DNA of 64,000 nt from an uncultured Lachnospiraceae bacterium (GTDB lineage: Bacteria > Bacillota > Clostridia > Lachnospirales > Lachnospiraceae). Shown here in pieces: positions 1-8,609 of this stretch. Numbering within the stretch: position 1 is the first letter of the stretch; each line of letters opens with the position of its first letter. Under the pieces are notes generated by a model. It was given only the letters and a program-made list of their open reading frames with translations, was not told where the DNA came from and did no database searches. The translations under genes and the position numbers were made by a program. The stretch spans positions 39,773 through 103,772 of the forward strand of contig CAJUHH010000014.1 of assembly GCA_910585965.1 (NCBI GenBank), given 5' to 3'.

Positions 1-836
1 CCGCTTTCAATCTGGCTGCCGGTAAGTTTGTAATCCAGGATAAAGTCCCGGTCTCCGGCATAATCCGACGGGTCGGCCAGGGTGATCGCGGCAGAAGAAT
101 GGTTATGCCATGCGATACTGATATCATGAGACTTACTGCTTAAGTTAGCGATCGGTACTCCGGTGGAAAGATTGACCGCCATATGATATTCGCCGGTGAC
201 ATCTGTGCCATTTTCCAGATAAGGCGTGATTGCCCATTCTTCGTCCTGGCCAGGGCCTTCCGAAGGTTCCAGATAGCGGGGGCCGACGACGGTGGGAAAG
301 ACAAATTGATACATTCCCTCTTCGGGGCTGATCAGCTCCGTATAGTGCAGCTGGATCGTAACGGTATCGCCGGGCATAATATTGGCCACATCCATATGGA
401 ATACATTAGACCGTTTTTGTTCTAACAGGGAAGCGCTCTTCCCTTCGCTTTTTGCCTCCTCAAACTCTTGTTTTGCTTCTTCTTTTTCCCTGATCTGGGC
501 AGTAACGATGTCATTTCCGACCTGCATGGTCATGCCATGGACGGAAACTTTGGTGGAAGCGGGGAAGAGATAGTTGGCATCGATAGGGGAGTCCCCTTCG
601 TTCTGGTAGGTCTGGGTGACAAAGATCTCAGCAATGGATCCGTTGATATTGGCTGTTACATCGGTTTCCTTCAATGGAAAACAATCCACAGAGGTATCTT
701 CGCTTACTACCAGGAAGTAGGGAGCCATCGTTACATCTTCGTCTTCCCTGTCTTCTTCGGCCCGGACAGGGAAAGCCGGGAAAGTAAAGATCAGTAACAG
801 GGTGCAAAAAAACAGGATTATTTTTTTCTGGTTCAT
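1..836 (-). CDS. Secreted VIT-domain protein, 5' part only (runs off the left edge)
   Basis: The minus strand is open from an ATG at 834-836 to base 1, so only the first 278 codons are present. GGAGG at 847-851 supports this start. The product begins with a lysine-containing signal peptide (MNQKKIILFF..., cleavage probably after an A-E-like site near residue 26). An extracellular region follows that resembles a VIT (vault/inter-alpha-trypsin) domain: an early ITVTQTY-like stretch (EIFVTQTYQNEG), then YLFPAS, then a basic/acidic EAKQEFEEAKSEGKSASLLEQ helix, then N(V/I)FHMDVANIMPGD, an order typical of VIT domains. Family members usually carry a VWA domain after VIT, which would lie outside the window. 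Likely a surface or secreted adhesion-type protein; the role is not known. Confidence 0.8.
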   Translation of the reverse strand, partial: MNQKKIILFFCTLLLIFTFPAFPVRAEEDREDEDVTMAPYFLVVSEDTSVDCFPLKETDVTANINGSIAEIFVTQTYQNEGDSPIDANYLFPASTKVSVHGMTMQVGNDIVTAQIREKEEAKQEFEEAKSEGKSASLLEQKRSNVFHMDVANIMPGDTVTIQLHYTELISPEEGMYQFVFPTVVGPRYLEPSEGPGQDEEWAITPYLENGTDVTGEYHMAVNLSTGVPIANLSSKSHDISIAWHNHSSAAITLADPSDYAGDRDFILDYKLTGSQIES

Positions 837-1217
837 TTGATTGCTGCCTCCATTCTATAAGACGTACACGTTACGGACATAAATCCGTTACGGCCTTTTG
901 TTCTTGTTACGTTTAATTTATAACAGGGGTGCATCAAAATCCCATCAAAGTAGCACCATATTCCCATCATTTTTGTATCAAAGTTGCATCAAAAAATTTT
1001 CGCAGGAAAAATGCAGAGATTGCCGTTCGGCAGTTTTCCTGTTAAACTATGAACTAAAGCTCGATGCTTATATATTGTTTGCGGCAAGCGGGATTTTTCT
1101 GGGCTCCAAAGGGCATACGCCTGCAAGTATGCGGCATGGATTTGCAGAACGCGCGAAACGTTCGTTTTTATATGCGGTGTTGGTGGAGGAGGTGATGCAG
1201 CTCAGTTTTGGACTCGT

Positions 1218-1600
1218 GGATTCCCTGCTGGGCATTTTGCACCCGATGATGTCTGCCGTCCGCTTCTTTTGCCCTGCCCTTGCGGGCTGCGAGATATCGA
1301 TATCTGCATTATTCTTTCGAATGCTTTGGACAATGCGATCCATGCGTGCCGTGCAAGGGGATGGACGAAAGCGAAGACTGGTATATCCGTGTGGCAGGGC
1401 ATGTCCAGGGGAATTTTCTTTTAATAGAAGTGGAGAATAGTTATGAGGGAAACGGCATGGTACGAACAGGGACGGGGCTGTCCAATATAAAAGCGGTGAC
1501 AGAAAAATACCATGGAGCGATGAATATAAAAACGGAAGGAAAGGCATTCGTCCTTCATGCCTTGCTGATCATTTCACAGCATTCAGAAAACATCCCGTAG
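1218..1600 (+). pseudogene. Remnant of a GHKL sensor histidine kinase, C-terminal ATPase part
   Basis: One frame reads DIDICIILSNALDNAIHAC (about 1293-1350), which is the N box of a GHKL (AgrC/NatK-like) ATPase domain. A one-base frame change near 1350 leads into a second frame that runs to the stop at 1600 and contains GNGMVRTGTGLSNIKAVTEK, the G box of the same domain. No intact start, sensor region or H box is visible upstream. The stretch 837-1217 holds only A/T-rich sequence with short repeated CATCAAA words and no convincing gene. It resembles the intact kinases at 14.9-17.5 kb but is too diverged to say it is a copy of one of them. Could be a single sequencing frameshift, but the missing N-terminal part argues for real decay. 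Confidence 0.6.
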
Positions 1601-1700
1601 CAAATCGATTCATCTTTCGGTTCCACAGGCCGAAAGAAATCATAGAGGGCGGTTTTTTGGTTTGGATGCCCGAAAACAGGAATTGTAAGGAGGAAAAATT

Positions 1701-2237
1701 ATGGCGATGGAAATCAGCAGAAGTTACAATCCTTCCAAAAGCGATGAGGCAGAGCGGATGAAGGAAAACCAGGCTTTGGAAAGAGCGGAAAAAGCAAAGG
1801 AAGCAAAACAGGCGCTCAATGGGGGAAAAGTATCGGGAAAGGCACAGGAGCCGCAGGATGAATATATCAGCAGAGAAAAGTCGGATGCAAAACCTTCTGG
1901 CTTGTATTGGATTGGACAGGACGGGGACGGCAGCCGAAAGATTTTCTTTGATGATCCGAAGAAGTCCGACCGCTCGGATGGAAAGGAAGCATCGAAAGCG
2001 AAGGAGGGACAGCCGGAGAAGGATGTGAAGAAGGGCAGTGTGGATACCAGCAAGGTGGATCGGGAAATTAAGAGGCTGAGGGAGAAAAAGCAGCAGCTGG
2101 AACAGCAGATTCGGTCTGCATCGGGCGATTCGGAGAAGATCCGGGGGCTGGAGAAAAAACTGGCGCAGGTGGAGAATGAGTTAAGACAGAAGGATAATGA
2201 TGCGTATAGGAAACGGAATGCTTCTGTTTCGTGGTGA
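1701..2237 (+). CDS. Hypothetical hydrophilic coiled-coil protein (178 aa)
   Basis: An ATG at 1701 follows AAGGAGG with good spacing. There is no signal peptide or membrane segment. Residues 1-60 are rich in Lys, Glu and Ala, the middle has a short ordered patch (SGLYWIGQDGDGSRKIFF), and residues about 115-170 form a predicted coiled coil with leucine heptads (VDREIKRLREKKQQLEQQI, then LEKKLAQVENELRQKD). The C-terminal coil resembles FlxA-like proteins of clostridia, but this is from memory and weak. It stands alone, followed by a long hairpin at 2281-2367. No function can be assigned. Confidence 0.7.
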   Translation: MAMEISRSYNPSKSDEAERMKENQALERAEKAKEAKQALNGGKVSGKAQEPQDEYISREKSDAKPSGLYWIGQDGDGSRKIFFDDPKKSDRSDGKEASKAKEGQPEKDVKKGSVDTSKVDREIKRLREKKQQLEQQIRSASGDSEKIRGLEKKLAQVENELRQKDNDAYRKRNASVSW

Positions 2238-2280
2238 GGGAGGCTGGAAGGGTATGTTTAAATAAATACAATAAATGTTT

Positions 2281-2367
2281 AAAACCCCAGGAATTTGAGG
2301 ACACTGAAAAAGCCCGATTCGTTTTTAGAATCGGACTTTTTCAGTGTCCTCAAATTCCTGGGGTTTT
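2281..2367. repeat. Near-perfect 40-bp inverted repeat with a 7-base loop
   Basis: The arms 2281-2320 and 2328-2367 are reverse complements with a single mismatch (CCCGATTC against GAATCGGAC). The outer ends read AAAACCCCAGG and CCTGGGGTTTT, and an internal motif GGACACTGAAAAAG resembles inverted-repeat ends of some insertion sequences. A stem this long is unusual for a plain rho-independent terminator. It may be a miniature element or paired IS ends that also stops transcription after the 1701-2237 gene. Confidence 0.85.
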
Positions 2368-2638
2368 GCAGGGAAAGTCGGGCAACAGACATTTATATGA
2401 ATGAAGATTTTATAGATTGTTTGGTCTTTAAGTGCTATAATTGAAAATGGAATTCTGCAAAGATTTTGTTTGATTTAACAAGAAATACCGGTTTTGAAGT
2501 ATCAAAGAGTAATATTGGTGAATGTTGGATAAAATCTTGTTGTGAATGGGGACAACGAATGCCGGATGATATTTGTGGTCTTGATGCAAGCAGATTACAG
2601 CTTAAAGAAAAGATGCAGCAAATTTGTAAGGGAACTAG

Positions 2639-2869
2639 CCTTTTAATGAAATTCCAAATAATATTACAATATTGACGGGAGATTCCGGAACAGGAAAAAC
2701 GGCATCTTTTTCATTTATAAAAGAGTGCATGGCATTGAATCCCGATATTGTCTGCTTAAATTATTTAGATTATCAGAAGAATCTATTTGCTACGAAAGAA
2801 AATTTATTTGAACTTGTGAGCGAAAAGAAGGGGGAACAGACAGTATTGAGGATTGAGGAATATTTATAA
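2639..2869 (+). pseudogene. Fragment of a P-loop ATPase
   Basis: The frame open from 2639 reads PFNEIPNNITILTGDSGTGK and continues with TASFSFIKEC, a Walker A motif (GDSGTGKT) with its preceding strand, and stops after about 76 residues. There is a TAG just upstream and no start codon with a ribosome site. The frame before it (2466-2675) holds no recognisable ATPase N-terminus. It looks like the leading end of an AAA-type ATPase broken on both sides. The region 2368-2638 holds nothing else I can support. Confidence 0.5.
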
Positions 2870-2902
2870 TATAGTTGATTAAGATAAGAAAAAGGAACAG
2901 TT

Positions 2903-3784
2903 ATGGTAAAAAGTCAAAATGCAAAAAAACTATGCCGTATTTATTTATGCATAATGCTTCTGGCCTTTAGCTGTTTTGGCGGACTTTCCGGCTGCGGGGT
3001 GCAATCGGAGAGCGCTGAACCAGGGGAAACAACGGATAAGCCCGGCATCAGCGTGACGTTTTTCGATGTAGGAAAAGGGGATGCGATTCTGGTCGAGACA
3101 AAAAACCACTGCATGCTCATCGATTCCGGCTTTGACGATACGGCGGAAACCATATTGGATTATCTGGAGCGTGAAAACATAGATCGGTTGGACTATATGC
3201 TCATCACCCATTTTGACAAAGACCACGTAGGCGGGGCAGACCATATATTGGAAGCCGTGGAAGTGGGGGAAGTCCTCCAGCCGGACTACGAATCCGATGC
3301 CAAACAATATCGTGAATATATGGACACAATGGAAAAAATGCAGATATCCCCACGGCCCGTCACGGAAACGCTCTGCCTGTCATTGGATGAAGCGGAACTT
3401 CTGGTTTATCCGCCCCAGCGCAGGGATTATAAAGAAGAAGACAACGATTTCTCCCTCGTCGTCAGCATGCACTGCGGAGAAAAAAGCATTCTCTTTGCCG
3501 GCGACAGCGAAAAAGAACGCCTGGAAGAACTCCTCGACCAACAGGAGTTCCCCCTCGCCCACGACATACTCAAAGTCCCCCACCATGGAAGGAAGGAAAA
3601 AAATTCAAAAGAATTCCTTCTGGCCGTCATGCCCGAAACCGCCATTATCACTTGTTCCAAAGAAAATCCCCCCGACCAGGAAATCCTTCAACTGCTGAAC
3701 CAGCTAGGAACAAAAACCTACTTATCCACAGAAGGAACCATTACACTATCTTATAATGGAAAAGAACTGAAAATCTCACAATAA
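2903..3784 (+). CDS. Lipoprotein metallo-beta-lactamase-fold hydrolase (ComEC/Rec2 C-terminal type)
   Basis: The start ATG at 2903 follows AAAGGAAC. The N-terminus has a hydrophobic stretch ending in the lipobox L-S-G-C (near residue 31), so the protein is probably a membrane-anchored lipoprotein outside the cell. The mature part has the MBL metal motif HFDKDHVGG (near residue 100), an upstream FFDVGKGDAILV strand typical of ComEC-like MBL domains, a later FAGDSEKERLEELL segment (the metal-ligand Asp) and VPHHG. These are the ordered MBL motifs of the stand-alone ComEC C-terminal family. Members are proposed to act as nucleases or phosphohydrolases; the substrate here is unknown. The stop codon lies two bases before a 9-bp direct repeat that flanks the adjacent MITE-like element. 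Confidence 0.85.
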   Translation: MVKSQNAKKLCRIYLCIMLLAFSCFGGLSGCGVQSESAEPGETTDKPGISVTFFDVGKGDAILVETKNHCMLIDSGFDDTAETILDYLERENIDRLDYMLITHFDKDHVGGADHILEAVEVGEVLQPDYESDAKQYREYMDTMEKMQISPRPVTETLCLSLDEAELLVYPPQRRDYKEEDNDFSLVVSMHCGEKSILFAGDSEKERLEELLDQQEFPLAHDILKVPHHGRKEKNSKEFLLAVMPETAIITCSKENPPDQEILQLLNQLGTKTYLSTEGTITLSYNGKELKISQ

Positions 3785-3795
3785 CGATTATTGAA

Positions 3796-4148
3796 CAAGG
3801 AAATCAATTTTTGCAGATCGCATCGCGCTAGGGAATGCCGAAGGGCGGCGGCTGGGGAAGGGAGGCGGCAAGGGAGGCTGGTTTTTGCTGGAGCTTCCAA
3901 GCAGATTTCACTAATGAAATGAGCAAAAAACAGCCAGCCGATCAGGTCGGAAGCAACGGACATCCTGTCCTATGCTTCCTAAACTTGCCATCCATGGCAA
4001 GTTTCCCTTATGTTTTTGATCATTTCATAAGTGAAATTGCTGCTTGTACGCAACAGCAAAAACCAGCCTCCCTTGCCGCCTCCCTTCCCCAGCCGTCGCC
4101 CTTCGGCATTCCCTGGCGCGATGCGATCTGCAAAAATTGATTTCCTTA
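3796..4148. mobile_element. MITE-like element with about 95-bp terminal inverted repeats and 9-bp flanking direct repeats
   Basis: The sequence from 3797 (AAGGAAATCAATTTTTGCAG) is the reverse complement of the sequence ending at 4147. The arms match for about 94 bases with two mismatches and then continue as a weaker match to about 135 bases. The centre contains a smaller palindrome, CTTGCCATCCATGGCAAG. The word ATTATTGAA stands directly outside both ends (3787-3795 and 4149-4157), as expected for a 9-bp target duplication. No transposase is encoded; open frames inside it are artefacts of the palindrome. It separates the hydrolase gene from the MATE gene. Confidence 0.8.
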
Positions 4149-4217
4149 ATTATTGAATATCAGGTCTGTTCCAAAATCCCATATTATGATATACTACACT
4201 GTTAGAGGTGCAAAAAT

Positions 4218-5597
4218 ATGGAAGACAAGAAAAAATTATACCTGTTCGAGCAGGCTCCCGTTTCCAAAGCCGTCATTTCCATGGCGGTTCCGACGGTGAT
4301 CAGCTCCCTGGTTATGGTGATTTATAACCTGGCGGATACTTATTTCGTAGGCATGCTCAATGATCCGGTGGAAAATGCGGCTGTGACGCTTGCCGCGCCG
4401 GTTCTGCTCGCTTTTAACGCGGTCAATAATCTCTTCGGCGTCGGCAGTTCCAGCATGATGAGCCGGGCGCTGGGCAGCAAAAAATATGACATGGTGCGGA
4501 AAGTTTCCGCTTTTGGTTTTTACTGCACGGTATTTTGCAGCCTGGTATTTTCTTTTCTCTGCACAGTCGGGAAAAATCCCCTGCTGGCCCTGCTTGGGAC
4601 GGACATGGAAACTTTCGTGGCCACAGGGGAATATTTGAAATGGACCGTCTGCTTTGGGGCGGTACCGGCGATTCTCAACGTGGTCATGGCTTATATGGTG
4701 CGTTCGGAGGGAAGCACATTGCACGCCAGCATCGGCACGATGAGCGGCTGTTTGCTGAATATCGTGCTGGATCCGTTTTTTATCCTGCCCTGGGGGCTGG
4801 ATATGGGCGCGGCGGGCGCGGGGCTTGCCACGTTTCTCTCTAACTGTGTGGCTTGCTTGTATTTTTTCATCCTCTTGTTTATCAAACGGAAAAATACTTA
4901 TGTATGTATTAACCCGAAGATGTTCCGGCTGAGAAAAGAAATTATTTTGGGCGTATGCGGCGTGGGAATTCCTGCTGCGATCCAGAATCTGCTGAATGTG
5001 ACGGGAATGACGGTCTTGAATAACTTCACGTCATCCTTTGGCGCGGACGCGGTGGCGGCGATGGGGATCGCCCAGAAGATCAATATGGTGCCTATGAACG
5101 TAGCGTTCGGTTTTTCCCAAGGAATTATGCCGCTGATCAGTTATAGCTATGCTTCCGGCAATCGGAAAAGGATGAAACAGGCGATTCAGCTTACCGCTAA
5201 ATATACGATTTCCGCGCTGGCGGCGATCGCCCTTTGTTATTATCTCGGGGCTGGGTTCTGGATCCGCTTGTTTATTCAGAATGAGAATATTGTCGCTTAT
5301 GGGACAAGTTTTTTGCGGGGGCTGTGTCTGGCGCTGCCGTTCTTCTGTATGGACTTTTTGGCAGTAGGCGTTTTCCAGGCGGTAGGAATGGGGAAAAAAG
5401 CATTCTTCTTTGCTATATTGCGGAAGATTATTATGGAGATACCGGCGATCTTTCTTTTAAATAAATTGTTCCCTCTTTATGGACTGGCATATGCGCAGGC
5501 GGTAACGGAGGTCATTCTGGCCATAGCGGCTGTGCTTGTATTGAGGAGGATGCTGCGGGAGCCTGGATCGCCGAATGCCGGGCAGACAGTATCCTGA
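4218..5597 (+). CDS. MATE-family efflux transporter (459 aa)
   Basis: The protein has about twelve hydrophobic segments and two homologous halves. The first begins KAVISMAVPTVISSLVMVIYNLADTYFVG in order, with the typical MATE P-x-hh...hhYNhhDthFVG pattern, and the second has GVGIPAAIQNLLNVTGM and NNFTSSFGADAVAAMGIAQK. Family members export drugs or metabolites from the cytoplasm using a sodium or proton gradient; the substrate cannot be read. The length is normal for the family. The start ATG follows AGAGGTG seven bases upstream. A TATACT box at 4190-4195 may be its -10 element, but no good -35 is visible. Confidence 0.92.
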   Translation: MEDKKKLYLFEQAPVSKAVISMAVPTVISSLVMVIYNLADTYFVGMLNDPVENAAVTLAAPVLLAFNAVNNLFGVGSSSMMSRALGSKKYDMVRKVSAFGFYCTVFCSLVFSFLCTVGKNPLLALLGTDMETFVATGEYLKWTVCFGAVPAILNVVMAYMVRSEGSTLHASIGTMSGCLLNIVLDPFFILPWGLDMGAAGAGLATFLSNCVACLYFFILLFIKRKNTYVCINPKMFRLRKEIILGVCGVGIPAAIQNLLNVTGMTVLNNFTSSFGADAVAAMGIAQKINMVPMNVAFGFSQGIMPLISYSYASGNRKRMKQAIQLTAKYTISALAAIALCYYLGAGFWIRLFIQNENIVAYGTSFLRGLCLALPFFCMDFLAVGVFQAVGMGKKAFFFAILRKIIMEIPAIFLLNKLFPLYGLAYAQAVTEVILAIAAVLVLRRMLREPGSPNAGQTVS

Positions 5598-5626
5598 TAC
5601 GGTTTGGGGCTGGAAGGAGCAAATGT

Positions 5627-8590
5627 ATGAGGATAGAAGAAATTTTTCATATACTCGGGACTGCGCCTACGAAAGAGGAAGCGGTGATTAAGGACGCTTA
5701 TCGGAAAAAGCTTTCTTCTGCAAACCCGGAAGATGACCAGGAAGGGTTTAAACGCCTGAGAAAGGCTTATGAAGAGGCTTGTATCTATGCCAGAAGCAAA
5801 GAAGGCGGGGAGGAAGAGGAGGATACGACGCCCTCCGGGTTATGGGCGCGGCAGGCCTTTTCCTTGTATGGGAAACTTAGTTCCCGGTGTGATGAAGAGG
5901 CATGGAAACGTCTGTTCCAGGAGGAGGTTTTTGTTTCGCTGGAAGGTTTTGAGGAATGCCGGAAAAAACTGCTGGTTTTTTTGATGGGGCATTTTCAGTT
6001 TCCGCAGAAAATATGGCAGGTTTTTGATAAATATCTGAATATTTTTGAGGACAGGAACCGTCTGAAGGAAGAATTCCCGGAGGATTTCATACAGTTCGTG
6101 GTGCAAAGAAGCAAGGAGAAGGAAGCGGTTGATTATTCCCTCTTTCAGGGGCCGGACGACGGTGATTACGATTTGTTCCTGAACTGCTACCGGGAGGGGG
6201 CTGGAGCCTTGAACCGGCAGGAGTATGAAAGCGTGGAACAGGCGCTGGAACAGGCGGCGGCCACGGGGATAACCCATCCTTATATGGAAATCCTGCGCGC
6301 CCTGGCTTATAAGGGCAGAGGGCACGATAAAGAAGCCGGGGAACTGCTGGAGGGGCTGCTGGAAAGATACCCGGACAATGGAGCCGTTTTATTCCACGCA
6401 TCCAATTATCTTTGGGAAAAAGAAAGGAAAGAAGAGGCCTTGAAATGCTGCCGAAGGCTGAAGGCGCTGGAACCGGGCAATTATATGGCGAACTACAGAC
6501 TTGCCCTTTTTTATTATGAAAGGGAGGATTATCGGTCAGCCAAGGAATGCATGGGACAGATATCCGGCATTTATACCGAAGAAATGCAGAAACTGTTGAA
6601 AGATATTCATGGGAAGCAGGAGCCGGAACTGCAAAAAAGATGGAAGGAAAACGGGGATTTGGATGCCGCTATGGAGCTGGCGGGCAATAATTACCAGGAT
6701 GAGCGTTATTATGCGGCCGGAAAGGTGCTGGAAGCTGTCAGGGACGAGATGCCGGAGGAACGGAAAGAGAAGTATCTGCTGCTTCTTGCCAAAACCTATT
6801 TGGGACAGGCGGAAAATGAGAAAGTGGTGGAAACGGTCAGCAGCTGGCAGGAACGAGAAGGAGAGAGAGGACGGGATAACCAGTATACGGCCATACGGCT
6901 TAAAATATCAGCTTACCATATGATGGGGCGGGGATTTCCAGAATATTTCGGGAAAGCAGAGGAAGAGTATGAGAAGATCAAGTCCCAATCGAAGGACGAT
7001 TCCGAACTTTTGATGGAAATGGCGCAGATTTTTTTGGAAAAGAAGGAATACCAGAAATGCATTGACCTGTCAGAAATCCTTTTGGACAAATATCGCATAT
7101 ATTTTGCATGGGCATTTCTGCTAAAGGCTTATGCAGGGCTGTGGGACGGCGCAGGAGTGGTGCGCTGCGGCAGAAAGTGCATCGAATATTTCCCAGGTTA
7201 CGCCTATCCTTATGAAGAGATGGCAAAAGTATATTATGATACCGGGTGCGGGGATGAGCTGAAGGCCCTGCTGGAACTGGCAGAAAAAAATAAAATAGAA
7301 AGCTGTTATCTGAATTATTGCGCATATCACGGGGAAAAACCGCCGGAGAATTTTCCCATCGACCAAAAGCTGAGTGAATTTGATGATTCTTATTATGTAA
7401 AATTGTCGATGACAGGGGATTTGAAATATTACCAGGAAGGTTATCCGGTGATCAGCCGGTACTTGGAAATGTATCCTTGCAACCTTCTTTTGAACCGGAG
7501 AGGGCTTTTTTGCATGGCGGCGAAAGACGGCAAGACGGCAATGAAGGATTTTCAGAAGATACTGGAAAGGGATTTGGGCGATGCCTTTGCTTATAATAAT
7601 ATCGGATGCCTTTACAAATATGCCGGGAAATATGAAAAAGCGATGGTATATTTTAAAAAAGCGGTTTATTATATGTATAGGGAAGGACGTTCGGAACCGG
7701 TGGGAACCCACTATACCAATCTTGCCCATACTTATGAGCTGATGGGGGAGTACCGCCAGGCGGCAGAGACTTACCGGCGCCTTTATGATGAATTTCAGAA
7801 GAGCGAGACAGCCATACAAGGGCTGACGGTGAATTATGCCAGAACAGGAAAACTGAAAGAGGCGCGGAGCATTATTGAAAACCTTTATGCTGATGATACC
7901 CATGGAAAGGAACTGCGGCTTTACCGAACCTATTTGTATGCCGGGGAATGGGCGCGTGCTTTCCAAAGAATATACCGCTGGGATATGCTTGTCGGGTTTG
8001 GCCTATATCCGGGAGTATTGCCGGAATACCGATTGAAATATAAACATATCCTGGCCTGGAGGCTGTTGTTCAAAGGCCGTTGGGAGAAAAGCGTCAAAGC
8101 CCTCCGGCGGATATCGGAAAGCCCGGGAGGAAGCAGAAAAGACAGGATCGACAGGGTGCTGGACCGGATCTTTATTCTTGCGATGAAGGAGAAAGAAAAA
8201 GGATCCGGGACGGAGATAGGAGAAAGCCTGGAGCAGCTAAGGAAAATATTGCTATGGGCGCAGGAGAATGGGGAAAAGAAGGAAAAAGAGGGGGGACTTA
8301 TAGAAACGAGGGATTTTTTCTATAAGGAGCGCTATGTAAAATACATAGATTTTATCCTTGCCCTATATGAACATGGGGCAGAAAAAGGGGAAGAGGCATT
8401 GCTGGAAATGAAAAAAAGCCCGAGATGCCGTAAATGTAACCATAAATCCTGCATGCGTTTGAAAACAGCGGAAGCGTTGCTTCTGGAGCGGAAGGGAAAA
8501 ATGCGGGAGGCATTTGCCGCCTGGCAGGATCTGGCAAAAGAGCAGCCTTATAACTTGTATGCCCGTATAAAGCTTATATATAAAACGTAA
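5627..8590 (+). CDS. J-like domain plus tetratricopeptide-repeat protein (987 aa), probable Hsp70 partner
   Basis: Residues 1-60 resemble a DnaJ domain (EEIFHILGT, AVIKDAYRKKL, GFKRLRKAYEEA) but the invariant HPD loop is replaced by ANPED. The rest is helical and rich in TPR-like repeats (for example AFAYNNIGCLYKYAGKYEKA and YTNLAHTYELMGEYRQAAE). A small Cys cluster lies near the end (CRKCNHKSC). There is no signal peptide or membrane segment. It is followed 19 bases later by an Hsp70 gene on the same strand, so the pair probably forms an operon in which this protein brings clients to the Hsp70. HPD is needed to stimulate DnaK, so the NPED form suggests a specialised pairing. The start follows AAGGAG. 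Confidence 0.85.
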   Translation: MRIEEIFHILGTAPTKEEAVIKDAYRKKLSSANPEDDQEGFKRLRKAYEEACIYARSKEGGEEEEDTTPSGLWARQAFSLYGKLSSRCDEEAWKRLFQEEVFVSLEGFEECRKKLLVFLMGHFQFPQKIWQVFDKYLNIFEDRNRLKEEFPEDFIQFVVQRSKEKEAVDYSLFQGPDDGDYDLFLNCYREGAGALNRQEYESVEQALEQAAATGITHPYMEILRALAYKGRGHDKEAGELLEGLLERYPDNGAVLFHASNYLWEKERKEEALKCCRRLKALEPGNYMANYRLALFYYEREDYRSAKECMGQISGIYTEEMQKLLKDIHGKQEPELQKRWKENGDLDAAMELAGNNYQDERYYAAGKVLEAVRDEMPEERKEKYLLLLAKTYLGQAENEKVVETVSSWQEREGERGRDNQYTAIRLKISAYHMMGRGFPEYFGKAEEEYEKIKSQSKDDSELLMEMAQIFLEKKEYQKCIDLSEILLDKYRIYFAWAFLLKAYAGLWDGAGVVRCGRKCIEYFPGYAYPYEEMAKVYYDTGCGDELKALLELAEKNKIESCYLNYCAYHGEKPPENFPIDQKLSEFDDSYYVKLSMTGDLKYYQEGYPVISRYLEMYPCNLLLNRRGLFCMAAKDGKTAMKDFQKILERDLGDAFAYNNIGCLYKYAGKYEKAMVYFKKAVYYMYREGRSEPVGTHYTNLAHTYELMGEYRQAAETYRRLYDEFQKSETAIQGLTVNYARTGKLKEARSIIENLYADDTHGKELRLYRTYLYAGEWARAFQRIYRWDMLVGFGLYPGVLPEYRLKYKHILAWRLLFKGRWEKSVKALRRISESPGGSRKDRIDRVLDRIFILAMKEKEKGSGTEIGESLEQLRKILLWAQENGEKKEKEGGLIETRDFFYKERYVKYIDFILALYEHGAEKGEEALLEMKKSPRCRKCNHKSCMRLKTAEALLLERKGKMREAFAAWQDLAKEQPYNLYARIKLIYKT

Positions 8591-8609
8591 GAAAGGAAAT
8601 AGGAGAAAC

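Noticed and set aside
1068..1547. Minus-strand 159-residue open frame over the kinase remnant
   Set aside because: It is antisense to recognisable N-box and G-box sequence and has no ribosome site.
3835..4140. Plus-strand 101-residue open frame in the MITE-like element
   Set aside because: It begins and ends in the inverted arms and its protein has no family features. The frame is a by-product of the palindrome.
7121..7966. Minus-strand 281-residue open frame in the TPR gene
   Set aside because: Antisense to a continuous TPR protein. Its length reflects codon bias in the real gene.
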